Counted from the first letter of the stretch, positions 8,681 to 19,751 are shown. The stretch is 20,083 nt of DNA from Zancudomyces culisetae (GCA_001969505.1 LSSK01000145.1:1-20083), one strand, 5' to 3'. A program made the numbers and translations. Notes: generated from the sequence alone by a model not told the origin.

Positions 8681-10898
8681 TCTGTTTTACGTAACTAAGT
8701 ATCACAAGTACTTTATTTAATACTCTTTTTCTAAAAAAAAAAATCCCTGTTATTATACTATTAAATAGCGATAATAACCTATAATTATAACAATAGTGTT
8801 ACTAGTATTACTCATTAGTATTATTAATAGGTGAGTTTGCAATTAAAATGTTGCTATTGCTCTTATATCATCAGTTCCTCTTTTTCTTTTGTACAAATAT
8901 TATACGTTACTACTAAACCCATTAAAATATTTCTTGGCAGCACAGCCAGTTTGAGTATCAAGCGTCAAAGGAAACAAACAGACCTGTGCTAGAATCAAAT
9001 GCAAAAAAAATAATTACCAATCAAAACCCCACTTTCCACAAGAGCATATATTCACTATGATCTGTGATCTGTGAAAGTAGTTCTGGGTCACACTATACTA
9101 TATTGGTGCAAAAAAAAGCAATTTAGTTTGATGTACAAAAGTAATTGTGGTGGTAAGCGGAGATGATAATATATGAAAGAAATACTATTTGTTTTGACGC
9201 CTTTATGTGAGTTTTTTTTTTGCGTAGACGCTTCTATCGCCATACCGAAAGCCTCTTTGCATACAACTAAGCGAACTGAAAGATCAAGCACCAGAAAAAG
9301 GAACCTGTTGTGTTTACACATACCATTTATCTCAGCTCCCCACAAATATAATGTCTTTTTTAAACCGCCTACTGGAACATCAGTAACAAATTTAATATTC
9401 GTGGCAGGTATTTTAGAAGTATTTTCTCCAAAAAAAAACCCCCCCACTGAAACAGCATTTAAGCTCCAATGTGGTCAGACTTTTTGCCAATAAACCAAAT
9501 TGATATACGAACACATGGTAAATACCCATGCGAATTTTATTACTGCCATAATTGGATTAGACTATGAAAAACTCTTACCAGTTTTTTCTGTTCCCAATAT
9601 CCATACCATACCATTTCTTCTTGCGCACTTGCTATAAACGAAATAGAATATCCAGTATTTATTTATTTTTGCCAAAGTTTCAGCATAGAACAGATCGCTA
9701 CCAAATACCAATGTTAGCGTGTGATCATTTAACCTATACATACCAATACATGTTCCACATATGATGAGGAGCCCAACTCCCCCTCCCCAACCTATTAGAC
9801 GGTTGTGTTCCGTAGAAGTTTTTTTTTTGCACATATACACAACTTTGGATACATCAGGTGACTACAATTGGGATATTCCTGGATAGAAGTTACATTTACT
9901 GAGTTAGTTGCAACTGAAGTTTAGTGGATAATAGGTCTACAAGATTTTGATGATTTTTGCGCGGCATTTTATTTTATTAGTAATATGTTCTTTATAAGAA
10001 TACACAATTGACGAAAAGGGAGGAGAGGGATACAGGGTCTATATCCTATATTTTCGTCTTTGGAAGGCAATGAGGCTTGTGTAGTCTGCTAGGCATATTG
10101 AACCCTACACTTACCTTGCCACCCATAAATAGCCAATTAAGCTGCACAATTTGACGTATTAGCGAATAACAGTTCTGTCATTCTAACCTATGACATAAAC
10201 CAAGAAAAAATTGATGCAAAAGAAAAAAATACCGGAATTAGTAGGAGGTGTGTGCTATTTAAGGATCTTCGAAAGAGTTTACGCAGATTTAGTTGGGTAG
10301 TTTACCAAACTGGCAAGTAATGTAAGTGAACAGTTTAGCTCAAATTCAGATTATCAGAGCAAACCAATTTGAGCAAATCTGGAGAAAGTTTTATTGATAA
10401 GGTGGCAAAAGGTGGATAAATGCAAAAATAATGCGAACGTGTGAATTACATGTGACCTTATTATATTGTATAGATTCTCTAACAGTTCACAAAAAAAAAT
10501 AGATAGTCTGTACCACAAATACCAAACACTGCAATTAGCAATATAATAATTAATCCCAAAAATCATTCTGCGGCCATATTTTAGAAAACATATAGAGAGA
10601 ACGACAATTGAAATCATAGCGGACAATTGAATTCCAGTTTCAGCCTGTATGTTGATATAAAAGTTGTAGAGTCTTTTTTTAGCAGTAAAGCAGATGCTAG
10701 GAATGAAAGCAATAGCTAGTATAAATCAAAACGGAAAGAAAAACACACTGTGGTAATACGCTGTTTATACAAAACGTTCATATTTGATATAAAAAACTCC
10801 TCTAAAATATTGATTGTGTAACAATAAACCGCGTTCAGAGTAAATATACTGACACAGCCCATAATCGAGAAAAGATACAACAGCTCCTCCCAAAAAAA
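8681..10898. other. Region without a secure gene, upstream of the transporter
   Basis: About 2.2 kb is AT-rich with no long open frame. It probably includes the promoter of the minus-strand seven-TM gene at the left and of the transporter at the right. Minus-strand splice-like signals from 10126 down to 9276 suggest a possible small split gene, listed separately. From about 10130 to 10898 I see no coding signal apart from random small frames. Confidence 0.5.
9088..10126 (-). other. Possible small multi-exon gene, structure unresolved
   Basis: Splice-like signals cluster on the minus strand. ATG-GGT-GGC-AAG at 10115-10126 is followed directly by GTAAGT, the same AAG|GTAAGT junction as in HSH155. 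A possible 46-bp intron lies at 9698-9743 (GTATGT, GCTAAC branch, TAG end) inside an open frame at 9562-9840 that encodes one hydrophobic segment. A further open frame, 9088-9447 (119 residues), contains a possible 48-bp intron at 9276-9323 (GTATGT to CAG) that keeps the frame whether or not it is removed. I could not join these pieces into one protein, recognise no family, and an overlapping plus-strand frame (9173-9493) looks no worse. It may be one gene, two, a non-coding transcript, or chance. Confidence 0.2.
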
Positions 10899-12657
10899 AT
10901 GGCGAGCGTAGAACAATATTCTGTTCTTAGAACCGATATAAGGAATAGACACTCCGATCTTGCAGGGGCATTTGACGATGATTTATGCCTGGAAATTGCT
11001 GACGAGCTCAAACATACTGGAACGATTTTTTCTTCGACAATCAATTTGTGCAATACGATACTTGGTTCAGGAATGTTGGCAATGGTCGGTAAAATTTTCC
11101 TTTATCTTCTAAATGTACACATTTGGTTGATAAGTAACAGATCTTATTTAATTAATGAATGTGCTAAATAGCCTTACGCAATTTCGACGGCTGGAATTTT
11201 GTTGGGGTCATGTATGATAATATTTTCAGGATTTACCTCAGCAGTGGGTCTTTACCTGCTTGCACGATGTGCTGAAAAAGTTCCTGGTAGAAAATCTTCC
11301 TTTTTTGCTGTAGCAGGGCTGACGTACCCTAAGGCCGCACTACTTTTTGATTTTGCCATAGCGCTAAAATGTTTTGGCGTTTCAGTGTCATACTTGATAA
11401 TTTTTGGAGACTTGTTTCCACAGGTTGTATTATTTTTTGGTGTACCCCCAGACTCCATTGTAGCAAGTAGGTCTCTCTGGATAACTGCTGCTCTAATAGG
11501 AATGGTACCACTAGCCTTCAAGAAACAGCTCGATTCGTTAAAATACGTGAGCTTTGTTGCGCTAGTGGCTGTGGTATATTTGCTATACTCGGTTACCGAT
11601 TACTACTTTGACAAGGAACATAGACCCCAGGTTCCAAGTGATGAAATTAAATTTGTGAATATGAATTTGAATGTTATATTTACGATACCATTATATGTAT
11701 TTGCATTTACTTGTCATCAAAACGTAAGTCTAATGTTTATGTATACGCTTTTACTATATAAACATCGGGGGGGGGGGTTACCTTTTGTTACTATTATAAA
11801 AGACTTTTGAGTTCATATATAAAATAACGTGATTATAGATATTTTCGATATACAACGAACTTAAAGACAACTCACCCCGAAACGTCAACAAAACGATTGA
11901 ATTTTCGATATTTACCTCCGCAACCCTTTACCACTGGATTGGTGTGCTGGCGTATCTGACTTTTGGTTCAAAGACTGTGGCAAATATATTAACACTGTGT
12001 AAGTTTTTGTTGATTTTGGTAGGAAAAACGCAGTTTACATTTTTGATTTGCTACAATATGTTTTCATCTTTATATTGATCTCGATAAATAGATCCTGCTA
12101 CATTGTTATTCAACTGTTGCAAGGCTGCTGTTGCGTTTTTTGTTGTATCTGCATATCCTCTGCAATGCCACCCAGCACGTGCCTCTATAGGGAGAATGAT
12201 AGCAGGTTTTCAGTCTCCGAAGCAAGAAACAAGCATTTTAATGTCACCATCTAGTTATTCAGAGCTGGCAGACCAGCCTACACTCGTATCCTCCCCACAA
12301 TCTCTTGAAAATGGTACAGCATTTTACGGAAGGCTTAGCGAAAACAACACACCAAATTCCAGCACCTCTATCAGACACGACCTGTCAGAAAGAGCCTTCA
12401 CTTTGATTACCATACTTCTGCTGCTTTCATCATACTTTGTAGCGATAATGGTGCAGAACTTGAGCCTTATTTTGGCATTCGTTGGTTCTACCGGGTCGAC
12501 TTCGATCTCTTTTATCTTGCCTGGACTGTTGTACTACAAGCTCAATGAAAACGGGCATTGGGATATAAGGAAAATATTGTCTGTGTTTTTGGTATTCTAT
12601 GGTTTTGGTGTGATGTTATTGAGTTTGTTTGTGAATGTCAGAAGCATCTTTGTTTAG
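10899..12657 (+). CDS. Vacuolar amino acid transporter, Avt5/Avt6-like (AAAP/SLC38 family)
   Basis: This is a proton-coupled amino acid transporter of the AAAP family. Avt5/6/7-type members export amino acids from the vacuole. Exons are 10899-11084, 11172-11723, 11839-11998 and 12092-12657, giving 487 residues with phases that join exactly. Introns of 87, 115 and 93 bp all end in TAG; two start GTAAGT, but the first starts GTCGGT, which is unusual. Residues 1-40 are a polar N-terminus. The family signature TINLCNTILGSGMLAMPYA (47-65) spans intron 1. SFFAVAGLTYPKAALLFDFAIALKCFGVSVSYL, VPLAFKKQLDSLKYVS and YPLQCHPARASI, rebuilt across intron 3, are typical. About eleven TM segments are expected. 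A polar Ser/Asn/Pro-rich loop of about 70 residues separates the last three helices from the rest. Avt5 versus Avt6 versus another SLC38-like paralogue cannot be decided here. Confidence 0.9.
11767..11777. repeat. G11 homopolymer tract inside transporter intron 2
   Basis: Eleven consecutive guanines lie within the 115-bp intron at 11724-11838. This is striking in an AT-rich intron; with the C12 at 2275 it shows that G/C homopolymers recur in non-coding DNA here. Confidence 0.8.
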
Positions 12658-13377
12658 ATAAAAGAGATTACATGTTTTTTAGCTATTTATTGTCTTTAGA
12701 ACTTGCTTTATACAGTGCTTTATTTTGCATAATACACATAAAATTATACTCGTATTTCTTCTTGAAAAGTTGCTAGCGAAATTGGTGCTTACATTAAAAA
12801 TGAGTAGAGATAAAGCTTGACCATTTTTGCATCCAAATATTTCAATGTACACATGGCTATTAAAATACATGGCCGTTTGGCATTGAAGCACTTACCTTGT
12901 GCTACTGCAGTTTCCGGCTCCTTGTAGCAAAAGTTATGTTAAATTTATTGCGTGATATTTGAAGTCCTGTAGCTGTCAAATTGCGAAATAATCACTACCA
13001 GTGATAAAAATACAAGTTATCAATACCCCTACATAGTGTATTTTCCTGTCAATAAGAAAAGTACACCATGCCTCAATGTAGCACACTATAGCTGACTTTT
13101 CATATTTTATTTAGCATAAAATTACAAATGTTTCAAAAAAGGCAAATACTTGAGATTTGTTTATTCAAGCAAAGCTCCTGAATCTACAAAGAAAAGCATA
13201 AAAACAGGGTAGATAAGGAAAATTAAACTAGATAATACCGATATTTTATCACGCATATCACACCCTCCTTTACTATCCCCAGTCCTTGATTTTCTCCTTT
13301 TTATAGTATGAATGAGAATGACAGTGAAGCGATTGTGAAAACAAAAATGGTGAAATCTCACACTGATTCTTGCTTTA
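12658..13377. other. Convergent intergenic region with a possible extra exon
   Basis: This 720-bp AT-rich region lies between the 3' ends of the transporter and ISA1. On the minus strand there is a strong donor, CACAAG|GTAAGT, at 12895-12896. Joined to a TAG acceptor at about 12773-12775 it gives a short in-frame, protein-like C-terminus (…ETAVAQ / ATFQEEIRV stop). I found no start or upstream exon. A TATAAAAA at about 13300 on the minus strand precedes a 31-codon frame (13163-13258) with one hydrophobic segment. Neither is secure. Confidence 0.25.
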
Positions 13378-13863
13378 TCATACCATAAAACTCTCTCCAC
13401 ATCCACAAGCAGCTTTTATATTTGGATTGCTAAAGACAAATTTCGATGCTAGTTTCCCCTCAAAGTAATCCATTTCTGTTCCAATCAATGTTAACAATGC
13501 CTTAGAATCTACAAACATTGTAACTCCTAGAAGCGGGCATAAAGATATCATGAGACTTAGTTAACTGTTACTCTCATATTTTTGATACAAAGCAGTAGTA
13601 AACATATTTAATAAACAGGTCTTACCGTCTTGTGTGATTTTCTCGTCGAATTTTTCGGGTTTTTCAACCCATGACATAGTATATGCATTACCCGAGCATC
13701 CCTTTCCCTGGATACCAACCTTTAAATATTGTATCCTTCTTTCTCGCTCGTTATTCTTGTATATTTCTTGTAGTCTATTCACGGCTTTTGGAGTAAGCCT
13801 CATGAGCTCTTTAAATCTTTTTCCCTTTTCAGCAATTCGGACAGTTACTCTAGCAGCAGACAT
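13378..13863 (-). CDS. ISA1: Mitochondrial iron-sulfur assembly protein Isa1 (A-type carrier)
   Basis: This is an A-type Fe-S protein of the mitochondrial matrix. With Isa2 and Iba57 it makes the 4Fe-4S clusters used by aconitase-type and radical-SAM enzymes. Exon 1 is 13626-13863 and exon 2 is 13378-13526; the 99-bp intron starts GTAAGA and ends CTAG, and joining completes the QDGV codon. The 128-residue product has a basic N-terminus (MSAARVTVRIAEKGKR), then LTPKAV at 23-28, GCSGNAY with Cys56, KFDEKITQDG, DSKALLTLIGTEMDY, FVFSNPNIKAACGCGESF with Cys120 and Cys122. All three cluster-ligand cysteines are present. It matches human ISCA1 in length (129) and lacks the long N-terminal extension of S. 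cerevisiae Isa1 (250). Isa2 is less likely because of the IGTEMDY and NPN(I)KxxCGCGESF forms. The upstream Met is the only sensible start. Confidence 0.94.
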
Positions 13864-14785
13864 TCTAGTTTATTTTTTCTCGCTTTGGCTACCTTTCTCG
13901 TATTAATGAATCAGTAGATCCGGATATTATATTTGTTTCGCTATGTTTACAAGCTTCTATAGATTTTTTTACAATTCAATTCTCTTTGATCGCTAATTTA
14001 ATATTAACTCCTACACACTGAGTTAATTTCTTGGAATTCTTTATCAAAAAAAATATGAAGAAAAAATTATAAAAATGGTATCCTCTTATATAGCCAATTA
14101 CACTGCTTTTTTTTCTCTCTTCACCTCCCTAATCCGACTGAACCTCATGACCTAAGAATTTGCTGTTAATTAGATAATATCTAATAATGCTTTTAGGACC
14201 AAAACACATGTTTGAATGGGCTGTGCTAGATAAGCCTTATACGGTTAGGTTTATTTCCTGGTTTGGTTGCAAGTTGTGTTTGATAAAAAAAAGGAATAGA
14301 TGCAAACATTTTCGCACGCAATAAAATTTTTTTGGTATAAAGTTTGCTCTTGGACACCGTTGTTAAAGTCGATATTGCAAAGGGTGATACAGATATACAG
14401 GTTAAGCATAGCACCCATAGTTACTGTCTCTGGAATATTACTGTTTTCGTTATGAAATATCTAATTTTCATTACCATTCGGAAAATAAATGCTTCTTCAG
14501 GAAAAGGCATGTTATAGCGCATCTGGTATTGATATATTTTCTGCTGCTATAACCTATCTATTATTTTTAAATAAATACCTGGATTGCCATCAGAGTTGAA
14601 GAGATAACACACCACTTTTACAGGTAGCCAGGATATGCTCTACCAACAAAAGTATCAAGAGACAAATTTAGTGTTGGAATCTTTTAATATTACACTTCAT
14701 TAAAATTGAAATAAATAAAACATGCTGACCATAAATTAGAACCAACTAAAAAAACACAAAAAAAATACAATGAGAGCACCGTTCT
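13864..14785. other. Intergenic region between ISA1 and the WOPR gene
   Basis: About 920 bp of AT-rich DNA should hold the ISA1 promoter (right of 13863) and the 3' UTR of the WOPR gene. I see no gene. The 62-residue minus-strand frame at 14226-14414 has no family resemblance. Confidence 0.5.
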
Positions 14786-16129
14786 TTATATTTTAAACAT
14801 AGTACTTCTCAGGGCTGCGAGTTGCCTTCTATCTTCGCTGCTAGGCACATGATGTGGAGCAGGCCTGCAGTCATCATGCGATCGACCCCCAACAGAAATT
14901 GTGTTTTTTCTTAATGGAGGATGAGGAGGTCTGTATTTAGATTCAAAGCTCTCCGTAGTATCAGAGTTATTGTATAAAGTGTCCAATTTGACATATTTAC
15001 TTGGCCGTGTTTCTGGGGAAGTCGTGCAGCTAGCCTCACTTATGGTGACACCTCTTATGTGGATTTTGGGTAGTGATAGTTCAGGTATTAAGCCAAAGGA
15101 TGATGTCTCATCTGTTGCAACCGAGGCTAGGGTATGAAGTCCGTTACTGGGTTGGTGCTTTGGTTTATAGTCGTAGATATCAGGTGAAGCCAACGAAGAG
15201 TGATTTTTCCCTGCAAAACTGAACGGTTTCTTGTCGACAAAGTAGGCATTAGTGATATCTTTTACAGGTTTTATGGAGGAATTTAAAAAGAATGGAGGAG
15301 AATTGGGCACCTCGTTGGGGTTGAATTTCCAAGAATCGGAATTTGGATAAGAAATACCAGCAAATGTAGGTGATGAGTGCATATACGGGTGTTTTTTCAG
15401 GTCAGGCTGTGGTTTATCCAAACCCTTAACATTATCCATGGAAGTGCTTTTCCATGCGCTTGTTGATCGATGTCTTTTGGAAACAACTTGTGAGGTCATA
15501 AAGGCACTACTGCCAAGACTGGTGTGTACTAATTCTGGGACCATATCTGGATACATATCGTTGGGGATGACCAACTTTTTTAACCTTGGATCCATAGATG
15601 GAACACACAGCTTCCCACTAGCAACGTGTTCTTTGTCATAGTAGCAGATTAAGTGGAGCTTACTTCCATATGATGTGAATACAGATAGCGATTTTTTTAC
15701 CAATCCTCTTTTTTTTACAGTTCCTCCATTTACACTATTAACTGATTCATAGGCCTCACTCTCGTAACCGTATATTTTATTTCCATTGTTACTATCAACA
15801 CCTTTGCAATATCCGTTGGTTGGACCGCCTGTATAACTTCTCATGCTCTGCTTTGAGTCCAGTGAGTCAATAGATGGCCTCTTATTTTCAAGTTCTTGGT
15901 ATATTAGAAAACATCCATTTACGCGAGAAGGCGACCAACATTTCCCATCTGTCCACCTTCTTATTCCAGACTCCTCCTCGTCCCATACATATATGGAACC
16001 AGATTTGATATTTGCACGTTCTTCATCGCTCAGCCTTCGCTGTACTCTCTTTAGTAGTCCTATTCTACAAGCTTCAAAGACAAGAAGCGTATCATTTGTT
16101 GAATCAATATATCCCCTGTACGTCTCCAT
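14786..16129 (-). CDS. WOPR-domain transcription factor (Wor1/Ryp1/Sge1/Pac2/Gti1 family)
   Basis: This is a fungal-specific DNA-binding regulator of morphology and development. Relatives control white-opaque switching (Wor1), the yeast phase of Histoplasma (Ryp1) and sexual or gluconate responses in fission yeast (Pac2, Gti1). The gene is a single exon of 447 residues. The first WOPR half spans about 5-80: GYIDSTNDTLLVFEACRIG, RRLSDEERANIKSGSIYVWDE, SGIRRWTDGKCWSPSRV and FLIYQE. RRWT (57-60) fits a PKA-type phosphorylation consensus at the position often discussed for Wor1. After a polar linker (about 82-139), the second half spans about 140-187: RGLVKKSLSV, LHLICYYDKEHVASGKL and VPSMDPRLKKL. 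The C-terminal 260 residues are Ser/Pro/Asn-rich and probably disordered, as in other members. Which paralogue it is (Wor1-like or Gti1/Pac2-like) needs a tree. Confidence 0.93.
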   Translation of the reverse strand: METYRGYIDSTNDTLLVFEACRIGLLKRVQRRLSDEERANIKSGSIYVWDEEESGIRRWTDGKCWSPSRVNGCFLIYQELENKRPSIDSLDSKQSMRSYTGGPTNGYCKGVDSNNGNKIYGYESEAYESVNSVNGGTVKKRGLVKKSLSVFTSYGSKLHLICYYDKEHVASGKLCVPSMDPRLKKLVIPNDMYPDMVPELVHTSLGSSAFMTSQVVSKRHRSTSAWKSTSMDNVKGLDKPQPDLKKHPYMHSSPTFAGISYPNSDSWKFNPNEVPNSPPFFLNSSIKPVKDITNAYFVDKKPFSFAGKNHSSLASPDIYDYKPKHQPSNGLHTLASVATDETSSFGLIPELSLPKIHIRGVTISEASCTTSPETRPSKYVKLDTLYNNSDTTESFESKYRPPHPPLRKNTISVGGRSHDDCRPAPHHVPSSEDRRQLAALRSTMFKI

Positions 16130-16164
16130 CAGAAACTATCTATTACCTTACCAAAATATAATAG

Positions 16165-16174
16165 TTTATATAAA
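16165..16174 (-). promoter_or_regulatory. Likely TATA element of the WOPR gene
   Basis: The palindrome TTTATATAAA lies about 36 bp upstream of the WOPR start codon. A TATA this close implies a very short leader, or else it is not the functional one. This is seen in sequence; its function is inferred. Confidence 0.4.
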
Positions 16175-16747
16175 GCTATATCTGCTGGGATGTGTGTTTT
16201 AATTTTTTAACATAAAACTGTCAAGCTATACTAACTCTACTTGCTGACTAAAGTGTCGAAATATAAAATGGGAAAACTAAAATTTCTAGAAAATATAGCT
16301 TTTTATCAATGTCCAATTCTGTGAAATGAAAGCTTTGACTTGATTTAAAATTCAAAAGTGTTACCTCTGTCTTATTCATTGCTTATATTATTTTTTTAAT
16401 TAAGGTTGAAATATGTGAAAAAATATTAAATAAGGTTTAAACAAAATTTTAAAAGAAAACACCTTACGCTTTTTACCATTGATCATATTTCAAAAGCATG
16501 ATTGTGCTAGTTGACTTTTTAATATTTCCTCCTTGATACAAAGATGTTTAATATACCAGTTTCGCTAAACCAACGGACTTTGTGTTTGAAAACATACGAG
16601 AAAAAATCATTGACAATTTTATAAAGTCATAGTTTACGTAAATTATAACAATTACGACATAATTATCCATGTAGCAAATTTTATTGACGCATTTTAGACT
16701 GCTTATGCGTTGAAAATCGCTAATATTTTAGATGTCGTTTATATTTG

Positions 16748-16768
16748 TTGGGGGAAGGGGAGGGGGCG
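16748..16768 (+). other. G-rich cluster
   Basis: Runs of five, four and five guanines are separated by one or two adenines, about 620 bp upstream of the WOPR start. It could form a G-quadruplex only if one G-run is split, so this is a weak candidate. Confidence 0.35.
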
Positions 16769-18105
16769 TACTATATGGGCATTATTGTTCAAAATTCTAC
16801 TTTTGTCACACTGATACATTCAGAAAGTATGTACCAGTACTTTCAATTTTTTTCAGATTTTACGCCATTTTGATCTTTTTTTTTTTGGAAAACTACTACT
16901 TTCTGGTTGGCAAAGTGATGAAAAAAAGAAAATTTTTCGTCTTTAAAAGAGCAAGTTTGTTGTCCAATTAACCTTTATATTTTTTGTGAGTGCCAGAAAA
17001 ATAAGAAGTTAGAAAGTTTCTGGTTAGTGAGCATACCACTTTAAACCAAAGCCTGCTTCCTAAAATCTTTTGCAATCCCTGCAGAGATGTTAACCTGATG
17101 TATTAAAAAACTAAATTTTCAGCTTCGTAAAGATAAAGCTCGGAAATAAATAAATAAAATGTCACCAGATTTACTGGGGGGAGTAAGGGCTAGGCTTCAC
17201 ATTTTAATCTCAAACAAGAAAAAAACTAGTTTTAGCTAACTGGTGTTGTAGTAAGTGACCTGCACTAGTTCTCCAACGCTTGATTCTCGAGCATAGTATA
17301 GTAATGATATAAACGTGTTTACTAGGGTCTTGTAAACCAAAAATAAAATAAAATCAATAAAGCACAATAAACGACGTATAAGGGGCTGCACATCGCCCAA
17401 ATCGGTTAAAATAATGATGATGATGCAATAGCTACATGAGTGATTGTGCTATTAAAAACTACACTGTTTTATTTTAATTAATTTTTCATTCCATAAATCG
17501 ATCTTATTCCTGACTTTTTTTATCCTTTGGACGACTTGTATGTTTCTATTAAGCAAACTTGATAAGGACGTGTGCAATTTTTATTCTGCAAATAATATGG
17601 TTAAATAGTTGTATAATTAATTCATAATATAATTTTAGGAATGCCAAATTAATATTTTTTGGAAATCCTAAATATTTCCATACCATTAACGAACACATGT
17701 TATGTTTAATGATGGGCGCTTTTAATTTGTAAACTACACTCGATTTTTTTTCACAACTGCCTGAAGTTGTAAATAGCTTTAATGCACAGTTATAATGATT
17801 AGCCTCTATTTACTCCAAATGTTTACTACAGTCGATACAAATATATAGAATCAAAACAAAGGACGACAGTAGTTAAAAAAAGATATACGCAAAGGAGTAA
17901 ACGAGGTTACTCACTAAATTAACAAGTTTGCTCGTTCATATCCGTCTATTATTTTTATAATTTTCAGCTAGCCGCTTCTTTCAACTATTTTATATGCTAG
18001 CTTTAATAAAATGCTTCCATACTGATTAAATAAACAACGATACATTTGCCTGTAAATGCGTTTATATAAAAAATATCGCGGTTAGACGCATCTACTACTT
18101 AAACA

Positions 18106-18138
18106 CAACAGCAACAGCAACAGTAACAGCAACAACAG
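18106..18138 (+). repeat. CAA/CAG (CAR) trinucleotide repeat, non-coding
   Basis: There are eleven triplets of CAA/CAG type, with one TAA in the Gln frame. In the next frame it would read Asn/Ser repeats ending at a stop soon after. There is no start codon or supporting exon, so I treat it as a simple repeat. It resembles the DNA of the PHO85 glutamine tract. Confidence 0.75.
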
Positions 18139-18846
18139 TAATAATACAATTACACTGCCATGAACTTCAAATATGATGCTAGCTCTTACATTCCTTAGCA
18201 GCGGTCTGAGTCTGTTTAAAAATAGATATATTAAAGAAAAGACTATTAATTGCATTGATTTACGTTACAGATATAGGTAGCCTCTTTGATGGTATTAAGC
18301 TTAATTGAAAATGATTAAAACCCGCGAACATTATACAGCAAAATGAGTACTTTAACAAGATATGCAGAGAGTTTTCATTTTTAAAAATAATAGTCTTTTA
18401 ATATTGTGACCACTATTGGCTATATTATATATAGACTTTGGAGAATCCAGCGAATGCAAAAGAGTCAAGTCTGCATCAAGTTGCTTGAAAAGTGTAAATC
18501 TTTAATAAGCAAAAACCATTTGATAATTAGGTTGATCTTAATAGGACCTTATTAGAAATCAAAAGAAAAAGTAGGTTAAAGTTGTAGTAAACACAGCAAA
18601 CAAGTTATGTTCAAATTTGAAATTCAATTTTTGATTTTAAGGAATTCATGAGTTTTTGAGTTACTGGTTTAATTTTCAGCCAAACGCACAATGAAAATAG
18701 ATGTACATACTTAAAAATAAAATATTGAGGTATTAAATTATAAAGCTGTGATTCTAAAAAAAATTTAAAAAAAAGTTAATAATTCCTCTTTCATCAACAA
18801 CTTTGTCTGGGTGCCTTATTAAAAATATGGGGAGATTATCACTTAA

Positions 18847-18862
18847 ATATATATATATATAT
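18847..18862. repeat. (AT)8 microsatellite
   Basis: This simple dinucleotide repeat is seen directly, in non-coding DNA upstream of the WOPR gene. Confidence 0.9.
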
Positions 18863-19751
18863 TTGATAATAAAATTTAAGATTTACTCTCGATAATTCCT
18901 GCTCCAATCACAAATATGTATAAATTGTATTTATTAGCGAGCATTTGTGTTTAAGATTTGCAAAAAGTTTATTATTTTTCCAGGTAATTCGATTCATGGA
19001 TAATTTTTATGTTTTAATTTTGCCGAATTTGTACTTATTAAATATTTCATTTAAGCTGCTCGAAAACGGAATGACTCGATGTCTGATTTTTTGAGTAGTA
19101 CAAGAACATTAATTTAGCATACATATAACCACCTATTTTAGTTTGTAAACTAGTACGTGGTGCAAACAATATAGGCAACTTTTATTCAACATTTTTTGAA
19201 GATCATCAGTGTAACGAGACTTTGCAAAATGGTAAAGTGAAACAGCGTAGTAAAATAAAATAAGATGGAAATGCAATGTAGAGATAGAATGGTATAAGAA
19301 AGTACGGCGTTTGCTAATAGCGCAACAATTGAACTATTTGCTCTTGCTGGTTCACACCTTTTCAACGGGATAAAAAAACTACATATCTCCGATTTACTCT
19401 AAGCTAATGCCGTAAATAGGCTATTTGTATTCTATATTTAGTGCAAATAATTTTTTTTGCTACAACGAATGCTCCTGTACCATGTTGCTACCATTAAAAT
19501 TTGCCGTTTAGAATTGGTTTTTACTGTCTTATTTTACTCTGCTGAATATTTAAACATAAACGCAAATTGTAATAAAGTTTTCTTTTCTCTAGCACAAATT
19601 AAACAATCTTTGGCGATTCAAACGTGATTCACTAATAATTCCCTTCCTCCCGGCCCTGGCCTATTATTACATTCTACACGTCAATTGCTGAGAAATTTAT
19701 TTCAATGACATCTTTATTGAATTAGGTATTATTATCTTCACATTGGCTACA

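Noticed and set aside
9060-9078. Short tandem GATCTGT repeat
   Set aside because: Only two copies, consistent with chance.
9173-9493. A 106-residue plus-strand frame
   Set aside because: It overlaps a similar minus-strand frame, has no recognised motifs or splice support, and neither frame stands out.
3800-16129. A functional gene cluster (mitochondrial or nutrient-related)
   Set aside because: The genes lie on both strands with wide spacing and belong to separate housekeeping processes; no shared element was seen.
17240-17300. GTAAGT at about 17252 as the donor of a gene in the 4-kb region
   Set aside because: It has no open frame upstream and no plausible partner exon.
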